This document shows positions 1 through 10,683 of a stretch of 64,000 nt of DNA, piece by piece. Under the pieces are notes generated by a model. The model ran no database searches. It saw nothing but the letters and a program-made list of their open reading frames with translations, and was not told where the DNA came from. This DNA is from Ceratodon purpureus (lineage: Eukaryota; Streptophyta; Bryopsida; Pseudoditrichales; Ditrichaceae). Position 1 is the stretch's first letter. Every line of letters starts with the position of its first letter. Location: the NCBI GenBank assembly GCA_014871385.1, contig CM026426.1, positions 90,688,893 through 90,752,892 on the forward strand, in the 5' to 3' direction. The position numbers and the translations under genes were made by a program.

Positions 1-474
1 TCGATAATGCCCAAGACATCGAAGTGATGCACAGGTAGTGAGTTCGATTCGAACTCAAGTGGTGCAGGGTTCGTATCCTGACGATGAAACGCTCATTCCG
101 TGCGTAATTGAACTGCTCAAATCATGGTTGCTGCGTGGTTCCGAACCGGGAATCTGCTGGTTATAGTGGTCAGCTGGCTGAAAATCTTCCAGGCCGCCCG
201 GGTTTTTGGGGCGGGGCGGAAATTCCGCCCAAAAACCCGGGAGGCTTACGGGGAGGCAGATTCCACTGCGGGAGGCTCGTCGAAATCCTATACTAATATC
301 TCACTAAGGGGGTTACGGTCATGAGACTCTCAAGAGGTCATATTCCTGGTCATTGATTTCGTCAAATTGACATGCCCTCCCACTAGTGCCAGCTTATTCA
401 AGTTTTCACAGGAGCAACAGATGCGCTATTTATTACCGGAACTTCAACGTGAGCCAAGGCCTTAGTGATGTAAT
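1..474. other. Intergenic DNA with no recognisable gene
   Basis: No reading frame here resembles a known protein. The stretch holds a short near-palindrome around 41-57 (8-base arms about one base) and the strong GC-rich hairpin listed separately at 197-241. The short ORFs across the hairpin read through the inverted repeat and are not supported as genes. Confidence 0.5.
197..241. repeat. GC-rich perfect-arm hairpin
   Basis: The left arm begins CCCGGGTTTTTGGGGCGG and the right arm ends CCGCCCAAAAACCCGGG. They pair over 17-18 bp with one unpaired C, around a short loop. Such a stem could be a terminator-like or foldback remnant. No flanking gene clarifies its role. Confidence 0.6.
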
Positions 475-570
475 TGGTTTCACTTGGCCCGAACTCTCAA
501 CTTGGGCCCCAACGCTTGGGCCCGAACGCTGGAACAGATTGGAGGCTGCAAAATGTTGAATCTGGCCCAC
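475..570. repeat. Dispersed repeat, first copy (other copy near 31330-31410)
   Basis: The stretch running from CTTGGCCC through AGGCTGCAAAAT and ATCTGGCC matches, with scattered substitutions, a stretch near 31330-31410 in the same order and orientation. It contains several copies of TTGGGCCC. It is probably a fragment of a mobile element, type unknown. Confidence 0.5.
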
Positions 571-751
571 CCTCCAGCCAACCCAAAATTGTGTTCAAGG
601 TGGGCCCTAGTTTCTGCACCTGAACCTGAAGTGGTCAAGCATCCTGGTCGTTGGATGATGAGAATATTTCCCTAAGTATGGTATCATCATAGTTGGAACT
701 TGGGAGGTCCTAAACTTTGGTAGTAACATTATAAGAGTGACGGTTGCTGTC

Positions 752-1014
752 CAGATGGGAGATGATGTGAAACACAGGAACTTGGCCGAGATGTCTGAGA
801 AGTTCGGCGATGTGTTCATGCCCAAGATGGGTTGGCATCACTTGATGGTAGTGTTCTCACCCGACATAGCCTGTGACGTCAGGGAGCAGAATTTGGCTCG
901 CGAATGAGGAACGTCGTGTTCGGGTGTTCACGGTCTACGGTCCACTGGCGCAGGATCATGACAGTGCCCTCCTTCACCACCAAGGTGGTACATCAAAGTT
1001 CGGTAACTGACTGA
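752..1014 (+). pseudogene. Cinnamate 4-hydroxylase (CYP73) fragment, broken
   Basis: Reading from 752 gives GDDVKHRNLAEMSEKFGDVF, followed by a [18 protein letters not shown] segment. This aligns with the N-terminal part of plant CYP73 (family pattern GDDLNHRNL, FGDVF, MGQRNLVVVSSP). A TGA stop follows. After a deletion of about a dozen codons the match resumes in other frames with VFTVYGP and then [17 protein letters not shown], matching the family HWRKMRRIMTVPFFTNKVV. In plants the enzyme is an ER-anchored P450 hydroxylating cinnamate in the phenylpropanoid pathway. This copy lacks its membrane anchor, the heme-binding C-terminus and a continuous frame, so it is a relic. It supports an embryophyte origin for the window. 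Confidence 0.85.
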
Positions 1015-1134
1015 GTCATTCTGGATAAATGAAAGTGCCATCAATGATGATTTTTACAAAATGTACTCGATGATCTGGTTGGGGAAAATTGTCTATGAAA
1101 CATCATTACTGCTCCCCCGCCAACGATAGTTGGT

Positions 1135-4100
1135 TCATGATACTGACTCCTTTTTCCTAATAATTAGTGCATTTATACTGGCACAAACTCGTAACAAAAG
1201 ATGGCGCCCGGGGATCACCGAGGCCAGGGCACTCTTGATTTCTGCTTCAGTGATCTTCATTCCAACAGACCGTCCCGCAGATTCCATCTCTAAAATGCAA
1301 TCCAACTTCTGGTTCACCTCAGTCGCACAATTCAGCTCATGCCCCTTGCTGTACCTCATGTGGCTGACTTGTTTCATATCCAATATTAGAAGAAAATCGA
1401 ACAAGAGCTCACTGTCAGCGAATTGTAGGCCTAAATGAAGGCCGGTACCTGTGAGATAAAACAGTAAGATGAGCTTCACAGTAGACGTATCGGTAATCCT
1501 ATTTCTACGTTATTGGACAGGGCTCAGACACATTCTGGAATCGTAAAAGCGCGAATGAAAGCAGGTGTTATGAAGATGTGATTTAATTCAAAATTCGTCA
1601 GTAAATACTCTAAGAAAGTGCGGCAAGGGCCCTGGGCCTGAAACAGCTCTGTAAATAATTAAGAAATAGATGCAGAACAAAATGTACGATAAAATAGGAT
1701 GAGCAAGAAAAGGTCGGTGTACCTGTTTGAATCCGGAAATGAGGTACAACGAGGTATTTTCGGCATTTATTCACCTCCTCCATAAGATCCGTTAACATCA
1801 CCACCTTGAAGTGTACATCCTGTAATTACAGGATCTCAGTAAATGTACACATGGTACTATGTTTCTCTGCCTCTGACTAAGATTGTACTGAACAAAAATA
1901 AAAGTTTACAGTGCAAATTTCTAAATGATCACGGATGCACTGCTGAACAGACCTGAGCATGATAAAATAAGCTTCGTAATTGAGTTGCTTCTTCATTTCT
2001 TGACAGAAACCATCTCCACACCAAAGAGGCATTCATGTGCCTATACACCTGTAGAAACATAAAACAAAGAACTCGTTTATCATCCAACTGCGACTTCTAA
2101 AACCACACGCACAAGAAGATGTCAAGCTGACGATGCTTAATGGATGTGGAGAATTGAAGATAAGATTGTGCGAGTTATACTATCCGCGAAGTAAATGCAG
2201 GCCATTCTCCAGCTACTGTTGAATATTCAAAAGCGTAAGAACAGTTCAATTTGCTTGCTACCACGGGCAGGGTTAATGATCAAACTAACTAAATAACGGG
2301 AATATTATCAACCAACATTCTCAGCTAACATTAGCATATGAACTCACTGATCAGGTAATGGCCACCAACTCTACCTGATTGATGCTCTCCTCGTTAAGAC
2401 AAATCGAACTCCTGGAAATAGTCGTCTCGAATTTTTCCTCCTTTTGCTCAAAGATGCTGAACAGTAACAGAACGGATGAATAAGCAGATCAAATAATAAA
2501 ATATTATGTCTGAGAAGATCACGATACACATAATTGCCCGCGAACAAATAGTAAAAGGATCAAGATATGCAACCTGTAAGTAAGTAATGACCAATATCTG
2601 AATTCGTGAAGAACTTGGTTAGCCCCGGTTTTCGTGGTCTCGAGATCCCACCCCTGTCATAACGGTATCGAGGTTAGAGAAAATTGCTAACGTAGAAGTC
2701 ACTCCTTTGTAACTGTACATTTCTGGAACAAAATGAGACGTATACAGATCATGGTCGTACCAGCATACAATTTAGTAGTTGGCATCGCTTTTTCAGTTCA
2801 CTGACATGTGCCTGAGAACAAAAAGCAGCCGATGCATTTGTCTTGAAGCAAGAATCGTTCCAACATCTCTTCGCAATAGCTTTATGACAATCATGTGCTC
2901 TTTCTCGTAGCTCCTTAGAGCGTCTCTCAAGGGCAACAAGCCTTTCCTGAGCTACCTGGAATGCACGAATTAAAAAATAGATGTCAACTAATAGTCCTTC
3001 GGTAACTGAAGAACGATGTGTAACAAAGACCCTATATGTAACTCGAAAAATTGAAAGTAAAATTCTTATGAGCGGATTCATACAGCACCTGCATCTCCTG
3101 AAGCAATTTCTGCCTTCTTGATTCTTGACGAAGAGTTTCCAATTTTGATTCAGTTGAGTTTGTTTCCTGAGATTACTCATACAAAAATTGTGAAAAACAG
3201 AAATCGTGTTCAACTAGGGACGTCTACACAGCTAAAATCCTCACAAGGTCAATCCTCAAGGATTCTGGGAACCCCTTAACTCCAAGATTTAGGCCACATC
3301 AGGGTAGTATGCTTGTAGATATTTGAAGATTGTTGATTTGTAAGATCCTTATTCCTTCTGAACGAAAGATTGAGAAATTCAGCTAACAAGTTTACTCACT
3401 AGCCAAGACGAACTTAAACTACGGTAACCAGAAGTAGTGATTTTTTTGACAAACCTTATCCGCGTTTTCCGCGCTGTCCACTTCCATTATACCATCAAGA
3501 TCCTCGGCACTAATCTGGTGATCTGCATCTCTTCTCGATGACTGAGATTGTAATTGACTGTCACTTTCAGGTTGAAACTGCAAAGTCCTTCTTAGACTCT
3601 GTTGGGACTCCACATCCGAAGAAGATTCAGCTTGTGCACGGGCATCTTCCTTGGGAGACAACATTCTGAGCAACATCGTCCTTGCTACGCTGTTTCTAAC
3701 CTCCTTGGTATGAGACACTTGATTTAAAGTATTCGCTGCCTCCTCCGTCATGTATTCAAATGTGTCGTTCTTATCAGCTTGAGCTGTTGGTGTACAGAGT
3801 TTGTCAGGCATGGAGTGCATGGTTTCGTCTTCCATCTGATTTGTGCCTGGCTGGAGCAAACCTTCTTGGTCTCCCTGTACCACCGTAACAAAGTTGATTG
3901 AGGCCAATCCTATGTTGAAGTTGAGTATTTATGATAACGAAACAACGTGCTAAAGTTGGATTAAAGAAAGATGATTGGAGAGGATAGACTTACCGAATCT
4001 TGACGGGTGGATATTTGTGTACTCCAATCAATCTTTCTGGGATTCCAACCCAACTCTGACTCAGGTGTTCTAGCATCAGCAGCTAGAAGGTCCTGAACAT

Positions 4101-7100
4101 TGGGGATAGCTGCCGTGATGCCGTCTTCGATTGAGGGAGAATCAGTCAACCCCGTTTCTAATAGCACTGGCACTGCCTGAGACTTCGTACCCAGACGCTG
4201 AAAATAACTGGGCCTCGGTGACAAGGGAGTAGTACTCATGTCACTGCATACCTCAGCACTCCAATCATGTTGGTCCGGGTACTCAGCTGTGGTGTCTTCG
4301 TCTTGAAAATCTCGCTCCGGGTTATGAGGTGCGCATTGATTCCTCAGGTTAGCCTCTATAATATTCACTCTTTCCCGGACTTTGGAGACTATGGGTTTCG
4401 GCATTACATTCTGCATTCAAGAGGTTCTGTGAGTTCAAGAGAGTAAGTCCACCGCGATGTAACAATGAACTTTACTAGAGGATATATCATGTTCATCAGA
4501 GCTCTACGTCAAATGAAACTTTCAAAATAGGGAATCATCAACATCATGCACCTAGAATAAGAGAAATGGTTCAAGAAAATCTCTTTCCTGCTCCATTGAC
4601 GGTGAGACGGAGGTTTCTCGTGTGTTCTTCTGATGCCCCCTGAAGCTAAACGTGTCTTCAGGATTCTGAAACCCAGCCCTTTTCCTCCCAAAGCTGAAGG
4701 GCAATCCGTCAGTGTCTTCATCCAGGCCTGGGTTAGAGACTGTTTCTCTCTCTACCGAAACTCCATTTCGAGCAACGTCGTCACCCTTCCTGGATGATAG
4801 AGCCTCCTCTGTGTTGATTTCAGCCGTGACACCATGTACTGGAGAATCCTCACCATCATTACCACTCTTCCTTTGTAAAATGCGGTTCAGGGGTTCGGCA
4901 CTTGGTGAGTCACAGTTGTAGCCACCCATAACAAAAGCTAACTTGGGCATTGCCTCAGTTATCCCTTCTTGATACTTTTCCATCATATCCACATCAGACA
5001 TATCCATGCGTTGATCCTTATTCAACCACACGAAAGATTTTGCAGAGTCAGACGACTTTGTTGGGACAGAAGTATGCTGAAGCTCCCGTTCATTCCATGC
5101 TCGAGTGATGTCCATAGACTCGGTATTCTCATCGGGTGCTGACAACAACGTTTCAGGTTCAATTCCCTGGCTGACGAATCCATCACGGGGTTGCAGGCTG
5201 TTTGACTTCCTTGATTCCTTGTTTCCCATTCTGTGTTCTGAGTGTGACTCCTGTCGATCACTTCCTTGACCGTAGCGATCAATTCGTTGTCTTACAGGAG
5301 ATTCCTCAGGCAGTAATTGCACATGCCCCCGTGAACTCGACAACTGACTCTTAAAATCCATTTGAGGTACACTAGTGACTGGAATATCCTTCACCGCGGA
5401 CGTCGTGCTCATTCTTTCGAGCTTCCTCTCATACTGTTTCAAAGGCATGGGGGAATCCTCACTGGCACCAAACGTCACAGAGGGGTTTAATGCTACGTTC
5501 TCAATATCAAGCGGGGCACTGTGTTCCGCAGCTTGACGAATCGACTCTCGCGCAGTGTGCTCTGGGACCGTCGCCTCAGATTCTTTCAAAATAACTGATC
5601 TCTGCATACCCCGCATGGACAACCTTTCATCGGTCCCTGAATCAATTTCCATAGTTGAATCATTTCCAACGCCATGAGATTGAGAACTGGCTTCCGTTGC
5701 AACAGTGCAATCATAATCAAACATTGATGCTCCTTTTTTCGTAATTCGCCTCGTTACTTGAAACTCCGATTGGCCTTGCAGCTTGGAACTCTGCATCCCC
5801 TGCAGCTGTGTTACATCCAACCCTTCTGAAGCATGTAAACTCCTCATCTCTGAGACTTGTTCTCTTTCATCTGCAAAAGATTTCCGTCTACGGCCCATTA
5901 ATTGCGGTGAACTGGTATCCATAGAGACCGCATCATCCATGTCAAGTAAGGGTCCACTCCTAATTTCCACATCACGCAACTTCCCTTGTGATCGTGCATC
6001 ATCCTCTACCCAATGGTCCCTGCCCTCCAATGCGTTATCTGCCGATTCGACGATGCTCAACTCTTTTGCTGCGGTTCTCTTTTTCGCTAAGACCCTGATT
6101 ATAGAGAGCTCATCAAAGGACGATTCACTCATGTCGCTGACCCTGCCGTCACCTCTGTGCCAAGTGGGTTCCTCCTGCACTTGCCTTACTCTGTTACTCA
6201 CCGCATGCCTTTCGCGCCACGCCTCCGACCTCTCCGTGTGTTGTCCGTATATTGATTCCATGTCCGATAACATACCCGGGGTAATGCAGGCCTCTGGCAA
6301 ACGGGTCAGGGGCTGCTGCTTCATAAGTGACACTCTTGTGTGAAACACCTGACTGTCCATTGTCATATTGTCATCATCCTCCAATTCCGCTCTCTGGTTG
6401 TCGAACGTAATATGACGGATATCAACCGGCCCCGAGTTATCGTCACAGCTGCAAGGAGTTTAATGTCACGTCACCACCGAGACCATCGAGAACACAAAGC
6501 TTTACAATGTTGGTAGAAAAATGTAGCCTTTGATCAGTCTAAACATTTCCAAACTTGTGCAAACTTCACGCAGCAGGCCCAATTATGCAATATCAAGTCA
6601 GCAGATAATAGTGACCAATGTTTATAATTGCCACTAGAACTAGCAAACGAGAGGAGACATTCTACAGACTAAGTAGCATCTAATCTCCAAGCTAATCCAC
6701 AAATGTGCAAGTGATTGTACTGTATAATTCTGGACAAGACACCGATTGATAAAAAACCAGGGCCTACCTCCCAAATGCAGAATTCTCATGATCATCGAGC
6801 CAGTTACTAGGCTTCAAGAACTCTTCCTCCATCTCCTTCTGCACGTTCCGCAAAGCGAGCGGGCGTCTCCCACGCCGGCTCTGGCGGGCATTGCTTCCAA
6901 CGCTCACCGCCACGTTCTCTTTATCCACCTCATTCTCGTCCTGCCACCCTCCCCTCGCCGCCGCAAGCCGCTCCGACCGGCGCTTCGGACTCCGGGAGAC
7001 GCTCGTAGGCGTGGACTGCGCAGACAAGTGCGACATAGTGCCCTCCGGCGGCGTCTCGTAGTCGTCATCCCTTGCAAACACGTGAATCAAAGGCTGCTCC

Positions 7101-7276
7101 GCGAAACTAACCCGGCGCAGCGACGAACGCCGCCTCTTCCGGTTCTGCACCGCGCTCCCCCCGTCGAATATCTCAAACGTCCCGGTGTGGTCAATCGCTC
7201 GAAACTCCCCCGTCGGAGTCCCAACCCCTTCCTGCTCCTCCATCTCGTCTCCAACACCTCCTCTACACCACCACAC
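1135..7276 (-). CDS. KNL1: KNL1/Spc105-like kinetochore scaffold protein (multi-exon)
   Basis: KNL1 is the outer-kinetochore scaffold that recruits PP1 and the Bub spindle-checkpoint proteins. Exons read on the minus strand: 7276 (or Met at 7243)-6768, 6448-4552, 4410-3994, ~3907-3455, 3166-3089, 2955-2761, 2456-2375, an exon ending 1953, 1819-1775 and 1448-1135; the short ones are approximate. Exon 1 encodes RRVSFAEQPLIHVF, the RVSF PP1-docking motif followed by the family's hydrophobic stretch. Exon 2 has degenerate MELT-like motifs (SMDIT, STMEID, NMTMD). The 3166-2761 exons form a charged coiled coil. The last exon lies where KNL1 has its RWD domain and ends in TGA. Odd point: exon 2 ends in TAG immediately before a GTGCAT donor, in the same phase as the next exon. 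The gene could therefore be truncated, use another donor or be mutated. Family assignment rests on motif order, not a search. Confidence 0.72.
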
Positions 7277-7479
7277 CCCGCGGCACCTCTACTCTCGAAA
7301 CCCTCACTCCCCCAACCATTGAAACCCTCAAAACCTCGATCTCACATTCCATTACACCTGATATTTTTCCAAAACAACTCATAGCTTCACAGACAGCAGT
7401 AGTAGTGAAATAAATAAGTTACGCAAGCTCTCGAGCGCTCAGTGGCGAGGAAACAAACACCGGCCTGACCTCGGTGGCT
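7277..7479. promoter_or_regulatory. Putative bidirectional promoter interval
   Basis: About 200 bp separate the KNL1-like start region on the minus strand from a putative divergent coding exon on the plus strand. The interval is pyrimidine-rich on its left side. I see no TATA box that I would defend. The call is inferred from geometry. Confidence 0.3.
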
Positions 7480-7671
7480 ATGGCGGAAAGGGGAACTCCG
7501 GGCTCTGCAACGGACTCATCGTCTTCGATTTCATATAACACCGCTTTCGTAACTGAAACCAGAAAAAGAGGGAAATTTCAAATTCCCTTGGTGCCCTTCC
7601 TCGGGGTCGGTGACCGTGTGGGTAGTGAGGTTAAGACCGTGGTTGTACCGACGACCGATGTTGTCTACCAG
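7480..7671 (+). CDS. Putative first coding exon of a divergent gene, rest not found
   Basis: An ATG at 7480 opens 64 codons rich in Ser, Thr and Val, beginning MAERGTPGSATDSSSSISYN and ending VVYQ at a good donor (CAG then GTTTGT at 7672) in phase 0. I do not recognise the product. A MITE begins about 50 bp downstream and no continuation exon was found before the 13-kb transposon. This may be the orphaned start of a gene, or a gene whose second exon lies much further right. Confidence 0.35.
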
Positions 7672-7719
7672 GTTTGTATATCCGTGGGAGAGTGGAGAAC
7701 TTTGGTCCTGTTAAACCGG

Positions 7720-8119
7720 TGAGGTATACACACCTATAACCGATAACTTAAGCATTTTAGCACAGTATATCTTGGGTTATCAAGGAGTTATTTTTTTTGT
7801 GTACAAAAATAAGGTTCATGAAGATTGAGCTTTTTTAAAATTAATCAAGTAAAATTGGAATTACTACAAATTATTTTGTTCAAAAGTTGGTCACAACCCA
7901 TAACCAACATATACCTTCACCCATGATCGACAACTAGAAGAGTAGTGAACAAACATAAGTCTATATGTTTCCGTAACACTCATAGAGGCATTCTATTAGA
8001 GGACGCATCTTAAATCTTTTATTCATCAATTATCGGTTTCTAGTTTTCCATTTCACAGCAATCAGGAAGTCTACTGATCCGTGATGGGTGTGTTATCGGT
8101 TATGGGTATGTATACCTTA
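7720..8119. mobile_element. MITE copy A with ~25-bp terminal inverted repeats
   Basis: The left end reads GGTATACACACCTATAACCG and the right end, reverse complemented, reads GGTATACATACCCATAACCG. Both then run into ATAAC, so they match with two mismatches. The element is about 400 bp, AT-rich and has no coding capacity. Its ends match those of a second copy at 22036-22323, defining a family with ends TNAGGT...CACC..ATA.CCGA. The superfamily is not assigned because no clear target-site duplication could be fixed. Confidence 0.75.
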
Positions 8120-8121
8120 GT

Positions 8122-8310
8122 CCCTCACTCACTCCCAAGGTTACCTCCCACTTTCTAACTTCGGAGTCAAAAGATCTTGAACTACTACTCTGATTCGTTG
8201 AGAGCTCCGAGAGAGGTAGAGAGACTTCACAGGAATAGGGTTCCAAATGGTGCAGAGTCTATCCCCACCTTATATACCCCAACACCCGGTTTAAGTGGAC
8301 GGTGTGAATG
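8122..8310 (+). repeat. LTR-like dispersed repeat, copy 1 (copy 2 at 30963-31160)
   Basis: This stretch aligns with 30963-31160 over nearly 190 bp (CACTCCCAAGGTTACCTCCC, then a Ser-box-like purine-rich segment, then CTTATATACCC followed by ACACCCGGTTTA). The conserved TATATA followed by a short GC-rich segment looks like a promoter-bearing LTR or SINE-like fragment. No partner LTR or coding region was found nearby. Confidence 0.55.
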
Positions 8311-10104
8311 AAGTATGTATTGGGTGAGTAGTTTGTAAAAAGAAGAGAAAACTTTGGTCTCCAAATGTTTATTTGTTCTATCCTTAGATCTCTGTCCAAA
8401 TATAATTTATTATTTGTACTTGATTTGTAGTACAAAGTCGTAAAAGAAGAAGGAATTTAGTCCCGTTTATTCTAAAGGAGACCAAGTGTATGAATTATTT
8501 TTTTGTCAAATACCTTGTACTTATTTCTATAGTATTGTAGTATACTCTACCATTAATCTTTAAAGGCCCTTAATGTTTTTGGAGCCAAAAGTGCCCAAAA
8601 CATATCCTTACTGATAGAAACCCAATTATTTCTACATGTAAACGTTAAATTGAATATCTAACCAAATGATCTTGTACCTAATTTATTCAAAAAGATGTAT
8701 ACCAAATTTGAGAACAATCCACCGTATGGATTACAAGATAATAAGGTTTAACCCTCAAATGCTTGAATCTATGACCACAGAAATAGACTTTAACTTTGAA
8801 TGCTTATTTTGCTACTATAAATAATGTAAAATAAAAAAATTTAATTTTTCTTAGCTAGATACACATGTTATCTACAAGGAATAATTTTAGCAAAATTAAT
8901 GGTTTCATTACATAATTAATATAAATTATTAAATCAAAACAATCAAAGAAAATTCATATCCATTATAGGTTATACTAAAGAATTACGAAATATTTACCAT
9001 ATATGTATATGAAAACCAAGAACCTTAGACTACTTACCGTGCTCAAAAATTATGTTTTAATTCAAAAATATGATGAAAATACCTAAAACCGTGGAAAAAT
9101 CAAGTATTAGCAACGTTTATACCCCTTCATTTTATATTAGCAATATCAATTTTAGGTATTTTTCAAAAAAATTAATTGGACTGGAAATTAGATTTGTCAA
9201 GCTACATTTCATTAGTTTACTTCAACTGCAAAAAAGGTCATCCCAATAGTCAAAATTGTGTTTAAGCCATTTGTATTAAGGAATTTTTTAATACATACAC
9301 GGTATTGATGTTTTGAATTTTAAAGAGGGACAATTTTGAAAATATTATTTTGAGAATTCTTTAATGAGATTAGATAGATTTCTCACAACTTTATAACATG
9401 GAAAAAAAAATGGATGAAAAATCGTCATTTAGATGACAGTTATGGAACTTGAAAGAATGAGATCGACCTATTTTTGGTCGTTTAGGCGTTCAGGGATTTA
9501 AGCCAATGTAAAAGTTTTTTTTGACACTGCCCCAAAAGTATACCTAAGTTTTCATGCACAAAAAGTATACTTTTCAAACACATTTTACCTGTAGGGGGTA
9601 ATCGATTCCTAAAGATGTAGAAGTAAGGTGTACGCTCAGCAAGTTTGAGCCACATACGAGATTTCGAAAGGGAAAAATCCCTTGATTTTGTAAAGAAGGT
9701 TGTCCTTGAAAATGCCTTACATTCTCCAAAATTGAAACTACCAAAAGGGTAATTTAAGTATATCCAATTGGAAATCAAAACAGTAGGTCTGTTTATGTCA
9801 ATGAGACAAATGACACAAAAAATTTGAACGCAATGAGAGTAAATCGCAAATTTCTAGAAATTTTTTATGTGTAAACTGTATACTTCCCTTTTATTTTTAA
9901 GGGCGGTTTTAGTGATAAAGGAGGTTCTATGGATGGATTCTTTGTAAAATCTCAGCAACCCCTCTAGATAGAAATAGCTAGTAAGATGAAAAATGTATAT
10001 TTTATGTAAATTATTATTAATGCATATGGATGAAAAAATATTGGACCTATTATTTTGCAAGTGTTCATCTTTTGAAATTGAGACTTGTCACTTTCTACCC
10101 TTAT
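8311..10104. other. AT-rich DNA without recognisable genes
   Basis: About 1.8 kb of AT-rich sequence with many short homopolymers. Open frames are short and low in complexity and none resembles a known protein. I see no tandem array or inverted repeat of note inside it. Confidence 0.5.
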
Positions 10105-10121
10105 GAATGACAAGCAGCGAC

Positions 10122-10215
10122 GCTATCTTGTGACCGGTGAGCAGTGAGCAGTGAGCGGTGAGCCCAAAAACATTCAATTTTTGTGAAAAAAATTGAATAT
10201 TTTGTTTATTTTTTG
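10122..10215 (+). repeat. Left terminal inverted repeat of the 13-kb transposon
   Basis: It starts GCTATCTTGTGA, then four 7-bp units of the form GTGAGCN, then an AT-rich stretch containing CAATTTTTGTG. Its inverted partner is at about 23015-23106. Confidence 0.7.
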
Positions 10216-10683
10216 AATTTTTTAGAAAGCAATCACATAATTATTAGCAATTCGGGACACTTAGTTGGAATAAATGAATGCAAAAAAAGTAGACCCTATA
10301 ACCGTGGAATGAATGAAATGTACATGGTAAGAGGGAATATGTAACTGTTTAAGTCACATAAAGAATGGATATCCTATTTTTTTTTTTGTAAATTTTTTTT
10401 TTTTTTTAATCGCATGTTTTGGGTCTCGGATTTGAGAAAGGAATATTTCCACGGTATGATGGAATATTCTTCCCTCGGATCCGAGGATGGAATATTCCAA
10501 ATGTATGTAAGAATATTGTCTTCATTCTCATTTTTTCCACAAAAACATTTGAGAAGTGAACAATAAATAAATAAATAGTGATCTTTATTTATGTTTTGCG
10601 GTTTCCAAATCCATCACAAATCCAAAACAAATCAATTCCGCTATTCATATAATGTATTCTAGAACTGTATTGGTCACTAAATA

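Noticed and set aside
124..324. ORFs across the GC-rich hairpin at 197-241
   Set aside because: They translate an inverted repeat and show no homology to known proteins.
5783..6343. 186-codon plus-strand ORF
   Set aside because: It is antisense to the large KNL1-like exon, whose motifs and splice sites are convincing.
10136..10165. GTGAGCN repeats considered as a short CRISPR-like array
   Set aside because: The units are directly adjacent without spacers, and they form part of the transposon's terminal inverted repeat.
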